64,000 bases of DNA from Astropecten irregularis. Lineage: Eukaryota; Echinodermata; Asteroidea; Paxillosida; Astropectinidae. Below are positions 1-11,279 of this stretch, one piece after another. The position numbers were made by a program, and so were the translations under genes. The stretch is taken from NCBI GenBank assembly GCA_963971285.1, contig OZ020258.1, forward strand, positions 4,526,001-4,590,000, in the 5' to 3' direction. The notes below the pieces were generated by a model. It was not told the origin of the DNA, searched no databases, and was given only the letters and a program-made list of their open reading frames with translations. The first letter of the stretch is position 1; each line of letters begins with the position of its first letter.

Positions 1-108
1 ACTCTGAGCATTTTCATATAATTATTTCAGGTCATTATTTTGTTTGAGAGATTTTCAACATTACTTAAAAAAACAATGTTTACACATTTTCTTTCTTGGA
101 TTTGACAG

Positions 109-3100
109 CCATTGACTGCGGCGTGCTGCCTATGTTTCCCCATGCAAATCCTTCGACAACGGTGTCGACATTCGACACAACGGTGACATTCACGTGTGGC
201 TCAGGGTACCAGCTAACTGGTGGTTCGACGGGCAAGACATGCAATGAATTGGGCCACTGGATCGGCGCTGACCCTCAGTGTGCAGGTAAAGTCATTTGTC
301 ATTTTCATTACAATGTATAGGAACGACACACAAACTATTTCACCAGGGCAATACGATATAGGAGAATACTAAATGATTTTTCCTGCCATTTTCATAATAA
401 ACAAGCAAACCCTTTTTTGCGATGCTAATACGGGCTTTGTTCACAGTAGTGCGCCACCATGGATCTTATCGAAGATGGCGCAAGACGGACCCAAACGAGG
501 TATGCGCAAAGCATTCTGGGTAAAATTGTTTCAAGGGCATGGCCTGAGTGATGAAAAAATGCACAAGATTACCCACTGTCCTCTGCGTGCACACGTGTAG
601 TGCCGATATCAGGCTATCTTCGCTATAAGGTCCATGAGTTTGCAACGCGTTGGCCAATTTGTCGACAAACTGCGCATCTTTCCACATTCGCATATTTTTT
701 ATTTTTGACAAAATTAATTTCCCGCATTGTGATTAGCCAACGCGTTGCAAAATCATGGTGGCGCTCTATAGTGAATCGCGATAATGATAGCAATAATAGT
801 ACAATGTGTACATTGTTTTTAAATAAAGAACGCAAGTCCCAACAAATAGCTAGTTAAGAAATCCAATCAAACAATGATGGAAGACAAATCAATGCTTCTA
901 GTTTTCTTTTAAACCTGCTGAGCGAGTTATCTCGTATCGAGTATACACTTTGAGTGTAGGCTACGCAAAATTCACAAAATTGAAGCTGAATTGGAGACCA
1001 TTTTCGTATCTCTAACATAATATACCCCCTTTCTGTTGTATGATTCACATATGAACATGTTTCTTTGCCCAATAATGATCCATTTCCCCATTTTGTAGGC
1101 GGAGATACTTGCGACTTGCCGCCTTCACCAAACCAAGGCCTGTTCGATCCATATAAGACGACAGGCTACCAGCCAGGTGAGACTGTGCGATTTTCCTGCT
1201 TCGCTGGGTACCGTATAGAGGGCGCTTCGACTGATACCTGTCAGACTGACGGCACCTGGAGTGACAATGTACCCACATGTGAAGGTGTGTATAAAATTAA
1301 TTACCAAACTTATTACAATGCTATGCTTATTACATACACGAGATGGGTCGATATATAGAGCGCCCTCTGTTGGCCAGATTGCCCGTCCTTCCAGAGGCAC
1401 AACTCGATCGCAGTGTACTTATTATTTGCACTTTTCGACAACTCATGATTTTAATCAACTGTCAACTTTCCGTCCACACCGTCCGTCCGCCATATAGTTG
1501 TTGACTGCGGACCACTGCCTGAATACCCATTCGTCACTCCTATAACCACGGCAACCACTTTTGCGACTTCCGTGACCTTTCGATGCGATGACCTGTACCA
1601 GTTCGCGAATGGCGCAACCCCGTTCAAGACATGCGACGGTGACGGCCAATGGGTCGGCATTGATCCCGTTTGCGAATGTAAGTCCGACTAAGGTTTATTT
1701 TCGCCTGTACTGCGACACATAATGATGTTAACCGTGCATTAACCATGCCGTATTGCTCAATTCTCAGTGATAGTGTGCCCACCTCTTCTGAAATACTACC
1801 GCACGGTCCCAAGTACGAATTCCACAGTCATCAACACTGTTGTGACGTTTACATGCGATGACGGATACCAGTTAAAAGCCACTGATCCATCATCTAGCAA
1901 GACGTGTACCAGTGGAGGTATATGGGAAGGTCCTAACCCAGTATGCGAACGTAAGAAGATTAACGATTTTACTCTCTTTGAAATAATCAGTCCTTTTTTC
2001 TAAACTTGAAAAAATGTAACGACTAGCACTATTATTATGACAAAAAAATCTTATTTGGTTTACAACGTTTATTTAAGCATTTCACATATTGTGGTTAAGT
2101 TGGTTTGAATGTACATACATCAAGAAGTGTGGTGACAACATAGTCGTTGGTGAAATATAAACAATTTGCTATCTTTGTTAGTTTGGCTGGCAGTATATAA
2201 TTGACTATTCGGGACATTCCCAACGTAGGGCTGGATAACTCAGTTTTGGGAGCGCATACACGGTGTTCAGTGGATCGCCGGTTCGAATCCTGCTCCAGTC
2301 AATTTTTCTTTGTTCACTTTTCAACGACTTTAATTTGTCTTTGTCCACTTTTCAAAGAATTTGATTTCAGTCAGTTTCCCTTGTGGTTATTTGATGATTA
2401 TATTACTCAAATAGCCGTATCCTCTTTGAGTGATCCCTCATGTACCGTTCTCAGGTTGCAGCATTGCTGCGTGTATTGATGAAATGAAATCTGTGTTATG
2501 GCAGTGTGTGCGTGGTTTCATGGCTTCTGACTGCAAACCGAACAAAGATAGTTGACTATTGGGGTCACTACCAACGTAGGGCTGGATGGCTCAGTTAGTA
2601 GAGCGCCTGAACGGTTTTGAGGAGGTTGCCGGTTAGAATCCCGTTTTAGTCAATTTTTCTTTGTTCACTTTTCAAGGACTTCAATTTCAGCCACTTTCCC
2701 CTGTGGTTATTTTGATGATTAAATTAACTTTACAAAATAGAATCAGCAACAGAAAGTACGGTACATTAAACGAAGTAGGCATACCATGGTTATGAATTAT
2801 AATATCCTCAACCTTTGGTTTGGTTTCTCCCCATTAAGGGTCCGGTTGCCCACCCCTACCGAGCTATCCTAGCGCCGTTCCGTCTACCGAGGCAACCGAT
2901 ATTGGCACCGTGGTCAACTTCACTTGTAGGCCGGGCTCCGTCAGTCACGTCGCCCCCGTTGAACCTTCCAAAACCTGCTCGCCAGACAAGCAATGGGTCG
3001 GAACAGATCCCGACTGTATCGGTATTGTATATTTTTTCGCTTTTTTTCAAACATATTAACTTCGTTGCTTGTAAAATAGTTCCTTTATTATAATATTCCT

Positions 3101-6100
3101 AGAGCTAGTATCTCACTGAGCGGCGAATGCTTGCGAACGTAGCGAATTTGAGACCTCGCCAGGGTTCGTAAAAGGTTGCAAGAAAGTTCGTTAACAGTTT
3201 TCATTATTGCAAACTGTTTTCTTGTCGCAAAGAAATTTTGATCATGTTCAAAATTTCTTTGCGAATCTATTTTTCCGCAAACAGTTGCTACCGTTTGCAA
3301 AACAGTCGTATGCCTTTGCAAACGGTTGTAAGACGGTGTCGCTAAAGTTCTTTTTGATTAACCAATATGCTATAGAAACCACATGACCATAATACAAAAT
3401 CGACTCATTGAGGGAAATTCGCCATAATAGATCGTCATGCCGAGAAAACAAGGTAGGAGAGTAAAGACCCCTCGGGGGACAGGGGAGGTCCATGCCGAGG
3501 CCCCGGCCGAGACAGAACGCCCCCTGGCCCTCCACTCCACTCGCCAAAATTCGCAACGTTCGTAAGCATTCACCGCTAAGTAAGATACTAGCGTTAGGGA
3601 ATAGTTGTTATTTTCTCCATTCTGTGAATCTGCAAAGTCAATGAAAATAATTTCTGTAAGTGTATACTTCGTGTTTCTAAATTTAACTGACTGGTTTTTT
3701 TTTCGTACTACAGTTGACACAGACTGTGGTCCCGTGCCAGTATTTCCAAACGCTGTCCCCAGTACATCTCAAACAACTCTGTATACAGCCGTGTCTTTTC
3801 AGTGTGAAACCGGATACCAGTTGGTTGGTAGCTCAGCTATACAGACCTGCACCCCGCTGGGATGGCAGGGAGCCAGTCCAAGTTGTCGAGGTATTTAACG
3901 TTAATAACCAATAAAAAAGACGTATCCTCTTTGAGTGATCCCCCATGTACTGTTTCACAGGTTGCGCATTGCTGCGCGTATCGGTGAAATGATCCTTGGG
4001 ATATGGCGGTGTGTGAGTAGTTTTCCTGGCTTCTGACTGCCCAACGAACACAGATAATTGACTTTTAGGGACATCACCAACCGACCCATGGCTGGATAGC
4101 TGAGTTGGTAGAACGCCTGTACAATATTCAGGAGGTCGCCGGTTCGAATCCCGCTCCAGTCAATTTTCTTTGTTCACTTTTCGATGACTTTCCAAAATGA
4201 ATTATAAAAGCTCTGGTGGATCATGTCAAACTAAAACAGATTTTGCACTAGGTTGCAATCTTGCTAGACTTTATATATAGGAATTTCATACAGTTTCATA
4301 ATGATGTATTTTCTCTTACCTCCATCGACATACAGAAATGACTTGCGGTACTGTGCCAACGTTCCCCAATGCCTTGGTCTACAATTCGACTGGTGATCAG
4401 AAAGTTTCTGCGACGGTTACTTATTTCTGTGAGGAGGGCTTTAAGCATATGGGAGAGAACCTGCCATTCATGACATGCACAGAGGCCTTGCAGTGGGAGG
4501 GAACAGAGGCTTTCTGTCAAGGTAGGCCTATGTGTAGATCGCATTTAACGAATGGTTCACAATAGTGCGCCATCATGACTTTGCAACGCGTTGGCCAATT
4601 AACAATTCAGGAAATTAATTCAAAATTAATTCCTCGCATTGTGATTGGCGAACGCGTTGTAATCTCATTGTGGCGCACTATTGTGAATCGCCCGTTTTCC
4701 TGGCAAATTTCGTGAAGATAAACAGCCATCTTCCAATTTCACGTAATTTTCTCATGCATATACTTTTATAGTAAAAGCCACAATTGAAAATTGCCAAAAC
4801 TCCCCGACGTGTCTTGTCCATTATACAGTGCTGTTAATTGTCATGTAGACCTATACGCCGTTGCTTATACATGTCTTATACCTAGGATGTCACTAGACTT
4901 AGAACGATAATAGCTTGAACTTGTAGGATTGCCCTGGCAATTATCGTAAGAAACTGTCGAGAAAATTGACATAATGACCAATTGGCTTGCTGGTCGGCAT
5001 TCAAGTTGCAGGGTTTGTCTGCTTGATGCTTCTTGATGTTGGCATGATCGTACGTTGCCTGGCTGTTCGGTTCCCTCTTTGGGGTGGCCAGTTGACTGGC
5101 TGGTTGGTCAAACTTTTCGTGGCAAATTTATTGGTCTAGCTGAGTTGGTAGGGGAGAGAGCTATAGTGTCTGGGTATTGGGCTGGATAGTTGGTACGGTA
5201 GATGGATAGCTAGTTGACGTGTAGGCTTACATTGGAAGGTTGCATGGCATTGCACCATGTATACTCGTTCATATTTTAGCCTCTTGCATCAACAACTTGA
5301 TGTCTTGATCCACAAGCCTCTAATAACTCGTGATTTTAAACCATTCAACATTTGATTCTTTTCAAACTTTACATCCATCAGTCGTAAATTGTGGTCAGCC
5401 CGATGTTCCAGCTGGTGTCATCCTCAATGGAACCGAGTTCACCTTCAACAAGACCCTCACGTTCACGTGCGAAAACGAGACTGAATCCATCGACGGGAAT
5501 GCTATGCTCTCCTGCCTTAGCAACGGCCAGTGGTCCAGCGCCATGCCGAACTGCACTGTAATTGGTGAGTTTCTGTCACGTGAGCACATGAGCACGACTG
5601 AGGGCGTAACCATAGATAGTATGACTTAGTTATGAAGATAATTTAATTGGACTGCATGGTCATGGGTCTCCTTAAGCTAAGTATAAAATTGTGAATATTA
5701 AATGATTTTGGTCGGTAAATAGATAGATAATATGCAAATTAAGCTTGCCCTTCACTGACGTGAATGAGCACTGTAGGCCTAATATCCCACCTGAGCCAGC
5801 ATGTGATTTTTTTTTTCACGTGCACTTATAAGCACTGAGTTTACAGGGCTCATCCACGTCGGTGAAGGGTAAGCCTAATTTGCATATTATAAAATTGTGC
5901 TTTGTACAATTAGGGATTTCACTCGTGCAAAGTGCACATGCCACGTAACCTTTCAATTTAGGTCATTTATGGCATATCAGTAGCCTTATGGAAAGCTCCT
6001 ATAAGACCACATATTGACCTGTGACCTTTGACCTTACATTGAAGCAAGGGCTTATAATGGGCTCGATTACTACTTTCTGAACAATTCTTGAAAAAGACAC

Positions 6101-9040
6101 AATTCTAATTTTTTTTATTTTATTTTTTTATTTTGCAGAAACCACAACCGAAGGTAAGGGGATTGGTGAATTTTATCCTCTTGTTCGTTTTCGATCACAA
6201 GCCTCCCACACAGTCAGAAAAATCTTTTTTTTTCACCATAACCACACCTCTAGGCGTACATAACTGTTTTGGTTTTGATAGTATCATACATGTAGGTTCA
6301 TGGACAAAAATACCAAGATAGATACAGTAACAGTCATCTGTGAAAATTTCAGTCCCATAAGTTGCCCACCTTTTGAGAAAACAGTGAAAACAGCAACAGT
6401 ATTTTTTAAGTCTCTCCTCAGTCTTTTATTTTTGATCAAAAAGATTTTCGGTCGTTGTTTTACTAATTTCTGGATAAAGACGGTATGTTTAACGGTATGT
6501 TTCTACCACCAACATCTTCATACCCTGTAAAATATAAGTAAATCTGTGAACATTTTCTGTGGTTGGCTTCTTACCAAAGTATGATAATACTTTTAACGGA
6601 AACATTTTAAAATCATTTCCTTTTTTTTTAATGAGAGAAAGAGAGAATTACCATGTTGTCTTTTTAATACGGATGTTTCACAATAGTGGGTCACCATGAG
6701 TTTGCAACGCGTTGGCCAATTTGTCGACAAACTGCGCATCTTTTCACATGCGCAGTTTGTCGACAAAACTAATTCCGCGCATTGTGATTGGCTAACGCGT
6801 TGCAAACTCATGGTAGCGCACAATTGTAAATCGCCCGCATTCTACATTAACAATTTGTGTTCGTATTCTTTAAACAGCTGCAGTTTCAAAGGGCGCTGAC
6901 TCAGGTAGGCTACTTGTTCTCCAAAATTGTACTAAAATGATGAAAATTTCATTTCGCAGAATGAGCAAGCAAATGCAAACCTCGTCACACCTATACTTGT
7001 AGGCCTATCATTTGTCATTATTCCCTTTCCCTTAATTTCTATATTTCTTAGATTTGTTTACATCTTTAATTACTGGCTTGATTCCGATGAAGTCTCAAAA
7101 GAGGATTGGTGTCATGGATGTATTGCAAATCATGGTGTCGCATCTCATCATCCATTCGAAACGAGTTGCACTTCCTCTTACCAACCTCTCTATTCGTCCG
7201 GATCTCAAATAAGTTGCGCCAATCGATTTTGCTTTGAGTCAAATTTTACTGCAAGCTCATATGTAATCTAAATCATTTGAATGCATCAATCAGCCGTTAA
7301 CCATTACAATCATCATCACAACCATTTAAAGGTATTATCATACTTTGGTTTTTGTCAAAGAATTACAGATTCATGGGAACAAATATCATATCAAGGAAGA
7401 TTAAGTTACAGTCATCTGTGAAAATATCAGTCCCATACAGTGCCCACATGTTGAGAAAACGCGCCCAGTATTTCTTAAGTCTTTTCCCTTTTATTTGTGA
7501 TTGTTAAAAGATCAAAAATCATTTTTTGTCACTAGTTTTACTCTTTTCTGGATAAAGACAACATTTCAGGTAGAAACATTTTAACGGTATGTTTCTACCA
7601 CCACCATCTTTTACCCTGTTAGTTATAGGTAAATCTGTGAAGATTTCTGTTTCGGTATGCTACCAAAGTATGATACTACCTTTAATTTATCACATCACCA
7701 TTGAATGTTATAACGCTAAATTCATTATAACTCTCGTCCACAGATCTCAAAGGCGGTATACCCATCTCAGTATGGATAGTGCTCTTACTATTGGTCTTAT
7801 GTGTAATCATTCTCATAGCTTCGTGCGTGGTCTACAAAGTGTAAGTTTGAAGTCATTCTCTATGCTGCTTTCAATGTCGTCCGTGTTTTACAAACTCATT
7901 CTTATCAAAGATACACACATATATTTTGTGAGCAAGTGAACAAAGAAAAATTGACTGGAGCGGGATTCGAACCGGCGATCTCCTGAATGGAGGACCCCAA
8001 TAGTCAATTATCTATTTTATAATTGACTATTGGGGTCACCACCAACGTAGGACTGGATAGGCCATTTGGTAGAGCGCCTGTACGGTATTCAGGAGGGTCG
8101 CCGGTTCGAATTCCGCTCCAGTCAATTTGTCTTTGTTTACTTCTCAAAGACTTTAAATGCAGTCAGTTTCACTGGTGGTTATTTGAAGATAATAGTTTCT
8201 GCTATCAAACGATTAATAGAATATATGGTACAAGTGTACAATTCAATGTAAGATGAATTGTAAACTTTAAGTATCCTGTTATTTAACAGACCATACTCTT
8301 ATTAACTTCATAACCATGGAAAATGCATTATTTGATAATGATGCATATTTGAGAAGATTCTCCAAAATGAAGATGATGATGTTTTTTCATGTGATGTGTT
8401 ATAAGCCGTTGTCATTAGTTTTGCATGGTAAATTAACATGTGTTTTAAATGTCGTCTTGTTTTACTCTACAGGCATACACGAGCTTACAAGAAGTACAAA
8501 AAAGACAATGAATCTGAAGACGGTTCAGCACAAATCGATTCCCCAGGAGTGCCGTTGCAGAGTATCGCCATCGGTGCACCGAAGCTAAGCGGTTCTGATA
8601 ACTACGGTATGACACCAGACGAAGAAGTCGATACCGGAGTGGCTTCGAATGATTCCGATATGCAAGACGTGTCATTGGGATCGGAATCGAATTACCCGTA
8701 TACGGCCACTGGTGCGTATGCGGAGTCACTGCGGAGACAGTCGGCCGGGGCGCACGACTCCGGCATGTATCCGTCGGAAACGGAGATCAGCTCACTTGGT
8801 ACGGAGGATGACGAAGAGGATGAAGAAGAAGAAGAAGAAGAGGAGGAGGAGGAAGATGAGGAGGAGGACGACGGAGAGTCCGGAGGCACCTCCGTACGGA
8901 CGGTCGGAGATGCCGGGACGTCTGCGGAGCAAGCACGTCCTGCAGATTCCGCAGAGAAACCAAAGGCAGATGATGACGAGAAAGACAAAGACTTTATAGA
9001 TAACATGAAGGACAAAATTGACAATTGTGCAATCCAGTAA
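109..9040 (+). CDS. Multi-sushi (CCP) single-pass membrane protein, 3' part of gene
   Basis: Twelve exons, partial at the 5' end: 109-285, 1099-1284, 1498-1677, 1768-1950, 2839-3021, 3714-3890, 4336-4521, 5382-5564, 6139-6153, 6878-6904, 7744-7840, 8473-9040 (stop TAA). The splice sites are GT..AG and the spliced frame stays open for 719 residues. Each of the first eight exons is one sushi domain of 59-62 residues with four Cys and a Trp before the last Cys (for example DCG..FTC..KTC..W..C), flanked by phase-1 introns as is usual for CCP exons. Two microexons form a short stalk. Exon 11 encodes one hydrophobic helix (VWIVLLLVLCVIILIASCVV) followed by a basic stop-transfer segment (HTRAYKKYKK). 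The last exon is a tail of about 190 residues with a long Asp/Glu run. Known of the family: sushi domains bind proteins in complement regulation and adhesion. Inferred: a type I surface receptor or complement-like regulator. The start codon, signal peptide and possibly more domains lie upstream. Confidence 0.92.
440..780. mobile_element. MITE with a second element nested inside
   Basis: In the first intron of the sushi gene. The outer family has arms reading GTGCGCCACCATGAGTTTGC and GCAACGCGTTGGCCAATTTG, seen inverted at the right end. The left arm is cut after GCGCCACCATGG at about 464 and resumes with CCATGAGTTTGC at about 631. The inserted piece carries its own inverted ends (ATCTTATCGAAGAT / TATCTTCGCTATAAGGT) and CCATG is present on both sides, as expected for a target duplication. 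Boundaries are approximate. Confidence 0.6.
2195..2400 (+). mobile_element. tRNA-derived SINE copy
   Basis: Intron copy of a SINE family seen several times in the window. The head is TTGACTATT..GGG, followed by a tRNA-like core (GGGCTGGATAACTCAG.. with a B-box-like GGTTCGAATCC near 2280-2290) and a tail with TCAATTTTTCTTTGTTCAC. The core resembles a tRNA with internal pol III promoter boxes but is degenerate here, with an altered A box, so it is not a tRNA gene. Confidence 0.6.
2412..2725 (+). mobile_element. tRNA-derived SINE copy with long 5' region
   Basis: Longer copy directly after the preceding SINE. It starts with a conserved 5' unit (CGTATCCTCTTTGAGTGATC), runs through TTGACTATTGGGGTCACTAC and reaches the tRNA-like core at about 2578-2651. 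The A-box-like TGGCTCAGTTAG is good; the B box is changed to GGTTAGAATCC. The same 5' unit recurs at 3921 and, inverted, before 61175, so it belongs to the repeat. Confidence 0.65.
3104..3592. mobile_element. MITE of ~490 bp with ~45-bp terminal inverted repeats
   Basis: In the intron between sushi exons 5 and 6. The left end GCTAGTATCTCACTGAGCGG continues to GCTTGCGAACGTAGCGAATTT; the right end is its imperfect reverse complement (AAATTCGCAACGTTCGTAAGC ... TAAGATACTAGC). The inside has further CGTTCGC / TTTGCAAAC palindromes and no coding capacity, so it would be non-autonomous. Superfamily not assigned. Confidence 0.65.
3921..4195 (+). mobile_element. tRNA-derived SINE copy
   Basis: Same architecture as the copy at 2412: 5' unit CGTATCCTCTTTGAGTGATC, TTGACTTTTAGGGACATCAC, then a tRNA-like core with TAGCTGAGTTGG (A box) and GGTTCGAATCC (B box), and the tail TCAATTTTCTTTGTTCAC. 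It sits in the intron before sushi exon 7. Confidence 0.65.
4551..4694. mobile_element. Palindromic MITE (GCGCCACCATGA family)
   Basis: Begins TTCACAATAGTGCGCCATCAT and ends in the reverse complement (GGCGCACTATTGTGAATCGCC). The middle is GCAACGCGTTGGCCAATTAA against GATTGGCGAACGCGTTG. Same family as at 440-780 and 6672-6838. It starts about 30 bp after the donor of sushi exon 7. Confidence 0.7.
5727..5890. mobile_element. Foldback element in sushi-gene intron
   Basis: Inverted arms: ATAATATGCAAATTAAGCTT then GCCCTTCACTGACGTG on the left, and CACGTCGGTGAAGGGTAAGC then CTAATTTGCATATTAT on the right, around an internal CACGTG. No ORF. Probably a short MITE; no other copy noticed in the window. 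Confidence 0.6.
6290..6596. mobile_element. MITE family 1 copy (left end decayed)
   Basis: Shares the body of the commonest repeat in this window: CAGATACAGTAACAGTCATC-like text, TTTGAGAAAACAGTGAAAAC, ATCAAAAAGATTTTCGGTCG, and the right end TTACCAAAGTATGATAATAC. The left terminal repeat is not recognisable. Lies between the two stalk microexons of the sushi gene. Confidence 0.6.
6672..6838. mobile_element. Palindromic MITE (GCGCCACCATGA family)
   Basis: Best-preserved copy. The left arm carries CACAATAGTGGGTCACCATG and TTGCAACGCGTTGGCCAATT then GTCGACAAACTGCGCATC; the right arm repeats these inverted and ends CACAATTGTAAATCGCCC. Ends about 40 bp before the second stalk microexon. Confidence 0.7.
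7328..7684. mobile_element. MITE family 1, near full length
   Basis: Left end AAAGGTATTATCATACTTTG and right end CAAAGTATGATACTACCTTT are inverted repeats; the body is shared with the other copies. It ends about 60 bp before the transmembrane exon of the sushi gene. No coding capacity. Confidence 0.7.
7930..8190. mobile_element. Head-to-head pair of tRNA-derived SINEs
   Basis: A - strand copy (7936-8013; reading + it is GTGAACAAAGAAAAATTGAC, GGAGCGGGATTCGAACC) is followed at about 8018 by a + strand copy (TTGACTATTGGGGTCACCAC, core with GGTTCGAATTCC, tail TTTGTCTTTGTTTAC). The two heads meet in the middle, making a large palindrome in the last intron of the sushi gene. Confidence 0.65.
8804..8873 (+). 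repeat. GAA/GAG/GAT codon repeat encoding an acidic run
   Basis: Purine-rich trinucleotide tract inside the last sushi-gene exon, encoding about 23 almost uninterrupted Glu/Asp residues in the cytoplasmic tail. Such tracts change length by slippage, so the run may vary between alleles. The flanking sequence (Ser-rich before, GESGGTSVRT after) stays in frame. Confidence 0.9.
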
Positions 9041-9054
9041 TTAAACGCAGCATG

Positions 9055-9420
9055 TTTCCACTATTAATCACGATGGGAATTTGGCTGGAGCGGGATTTGA
9101 GCCTACTACCTTCGGAATACTGTACAGGCAGTCTTACAATTGATATGTCTTGCCCTATCCAGTGCCCGATTTCACGAAACTTTACGCAGTTGCGTAAGTC
9201 TACTTACGCCACGAAATTTGTGGCATAAGTAGACTTACGCAACTGCGTAAAGTTTCGTGAAATCGACTGCTGGGCTGTATCTTTGTTTGTTATAACCAAT
9301 CGGAAGTCATGAAACCACTCACAAACCGCAATTTCCAAAGGATCATTTAAAATGCACACAAAAAAGCAATTCTGCAAACTGGGAAACGGAACATCGGAGA
9401 TTCTTGTTTTTAATCATCAA
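9055..9420 (-). mobile_element. SINE copy interrupted by a palindromic MITE
   Basis: Reading on the - strand, the SINE 5' unit (matching 2412 and 61175) lies at about 9280-9420 and the tRNA-like core at about 9077-9165 (+ strand text GGCTGGAGCGGGATTTGAGC). Between them sits the perfect-looking hairpin annotated at 9167-9265, apparently inserted in the repeat. Just past the sushi gene stop codon, so possibly in its 3' UTR. Confidence 0.5.
9167..9265. mobile_element. Short near-perfect palindrome (CGATTTCACGAAAC family)
   Basis: Arms CGATTTCACGAAACTTTACG-CAGTTGCGTAAGTCTACTTA are mirrored with almost no mismatch around a centre at CACGAAATTTGTGG, ending GTTTCGTGAAATCG. Related end sequences (GATTTCAC../GTGAAATC) occur in elements at 19556, 44598 and 58802. 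Confidence 0.7.
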
Positions 9421-9478
9421 ATCATCAACTAAACCACAAGACAAAGTGACTGGATTAAATAAAGTAATTGAAAGGTAA

Positions 9479-9555
9479 ACCAAGAAAAGTGAATGTAGCG
9501 AGATTCGAACCAGCAGCTTCCAGAATACCCTACGGACGCTCCAACAACTAAGCTT
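9479..9555 (-). mobile_element. Degenerate tRNA-like SINE fragment
   Basis: Reads on the + strand GAAAAGTGAATGTAGCGAG then ATTCGAACCAGCAGCTTCCA, the reverse complement of a decayed SINE core. Too mutated to fold as a tRNA gene. Confidence 0.4.
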
Positions 9556-9761
9556 TTTGTTTTTTCTGAAACTAGTAGAATTAGAAGTGAACGAAGTAAA
9601 TATTTACGTTCGAATTTGTACATATTATTTAAAATTATCTTTCACAATTGATACAAAGCATAGTTGTTCCAATGGGTTTAATAATGCTATTTACTTGGTA
9701 TTATTTGTATCAGAGTTAACTTTTTTATTTCTAGGATTAACATCTTTGGATAAAAATCCTT

Positions 9762-10022
9762 AAAGGTATAATACATGATTGTTAACGGACATCTGAGTCA
9801 CAAGAAAATGGCGAAAACTCGACTCATTGTTTCTTATGAAGCATAAAGAATGGTTTTCATCTTAAATCGAGATCGAAACTGTTTACCGTTTTTACTAATT
9901 TCTAGATAGTTACACCGTTTCAGGCAGAAATATTTTAACTGTATGTTTTTACTAGCACCATCTTCATAGCTGTGAACATTTCTGTTTGTGTATGTTTCCT
10001 ATCCTGTACTGTACCTTTGAAT
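9762..10022. mobile_element. MITE relative, AAAGGTATAATACATGATTG type
   Basis: Left end AAAGGTATAATACATGATTG, then GACATCTGAGTCACAAGAAA and a body like family 1 (AGGCAGAAATATTTTAACTG). A second copy is at 43286-43631. The right end is decayed. No coding capacity. Confidence 0.45.
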
Positions 10023-10267
10023 CGAGCTGTAAATCTCTTATGATAAACTACTATAAATAATTTGTTCACGTGTATAGATATGTACATTAACAATACTATA
10101 TTAGACCAACAAGAATTACATATTAAATAAATTCTCCTTTCAATCTTCCTTTTGCATATTCAGTATGGTTTCCTGCGTATTGAATGATGTTTGAAAAACA
10201 TGAATGCAATGAAAGTTTGAATAAAAATTTGGTACTTCTTGCGGTTTTTTCTTTTGAAATTGTTTAC

Positions 10268-11215
10268 AATTAGTGTCTTGAAATCGATTCCTAAGACTTC
10301 TGAGCACCAATGTTGCTGTTTTTATACCTGGCAGTCGTTCCTTTTACTTGTAGACATCCATTAGGGCATTCTACGACAATTAGAGAAAAAGTTCATTTTG
10401 GGCTGAAATTTACATAAACGGCAAGGGGTACCCCTTCCCATTTTGGTAAATTTTCACCATTTTAAGGTTTCATAAAATCAATTCCAATGCCTTCTGAGAC
10501 ACCCATATTGCTGTTTTTATGAGTGGCAGACTTTCCATTGACTTGATGATATCCGTTGGGGCATTCTAGTGCATTTAGAGAAAAGGTACATTTTTGGCCG
10601 AAATTTACAAAAACGGCAAGGGGTACCCCTTGCCATTTTGGTAAATGGTCACATTTTTTTAGGTTTCTTGAAATCAATTCCAATGCCTTCGGAGACACCC
10701 ATATTGCTGTTTTTTGAGTGGCAGTCTTTCCATTGACTTGATGATATCCGTTAGGGCATTCTAGTGCATTTAGAGAAAAGGTACATTTTTGGCCGAAATT
10801 TACAAAAACGGCAAGGGGTACCCCTTGCCATTTTGGTAAATGGTCACATTTTTTTAGGTTTCTTGAAATCAATTCCAATGCCTTCGGAGACACCGATATT
10901 GCTGCTTTTATGCCTGGCAGTCGTTCCTTTCACTTGTAGACATCCGTTAATGTATTCTAGGGCAACTAGAGAACAAGTACATTTTGGGCCCAAATTGACG
11001 AAAACGGCAAGTGGTACCCCTTGCCATTATTTTCACAATTTTTTCAGGTATCTTGAAATCTTTCCCTACGTCTTCTAAGATACCGATATTGCTGTTTTTA
11101 TGCCTGGCAGTCGTTCTTTTTACTTGTAGACATCCGTTAGGGCATTCTAGGCAAATTAGAGAAAAGGTTCATTTTCGGCTGAAATTGACAACAACTGCAA
11201 GGGGTACCCCTTTTT
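10268..11215. repeat. Tandem array of ~190-bp satellite units
   Basis: About five units. Each has TCTTGAAATCAATTCCAATG, ATTGCTGTTTTTATGCCTGG, CAGTCGTTCCTTT, TTGTAGACATCCGTTAGGGC and CGGCAAGGGGTACCCCTTGC (itself a palindrome). Unit starts near 10277, 10468, 10662, 10859 and 11048 give spacings of 189-197 bp. No gene is visible here; the open frames seen are by-products of the repeat. Confidence 0.85.
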
Positions 11216-11279
11216 TTGATGTCATTGTTGATGTCATACGATGAAAAAAGTTGACTTGAATTTTGGCCCCAAAACGATT

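Noticed and set aside
2228..2305. tRNA-like sequences at this and similar sites
   Set aside because: They are dispersed in many copies with the same flanks, A or B box often mutated, and no consistent acceptor or anticodon arm. They are SINE cores, not tRNA genes.
8692..9024. Poly-Ser frame on the - strand opposite the sushi-gene tail
   Set aside because: It is the antisense of the GAA/GAG tract; the + strand frame is supported by splicing phase and membrane topology.
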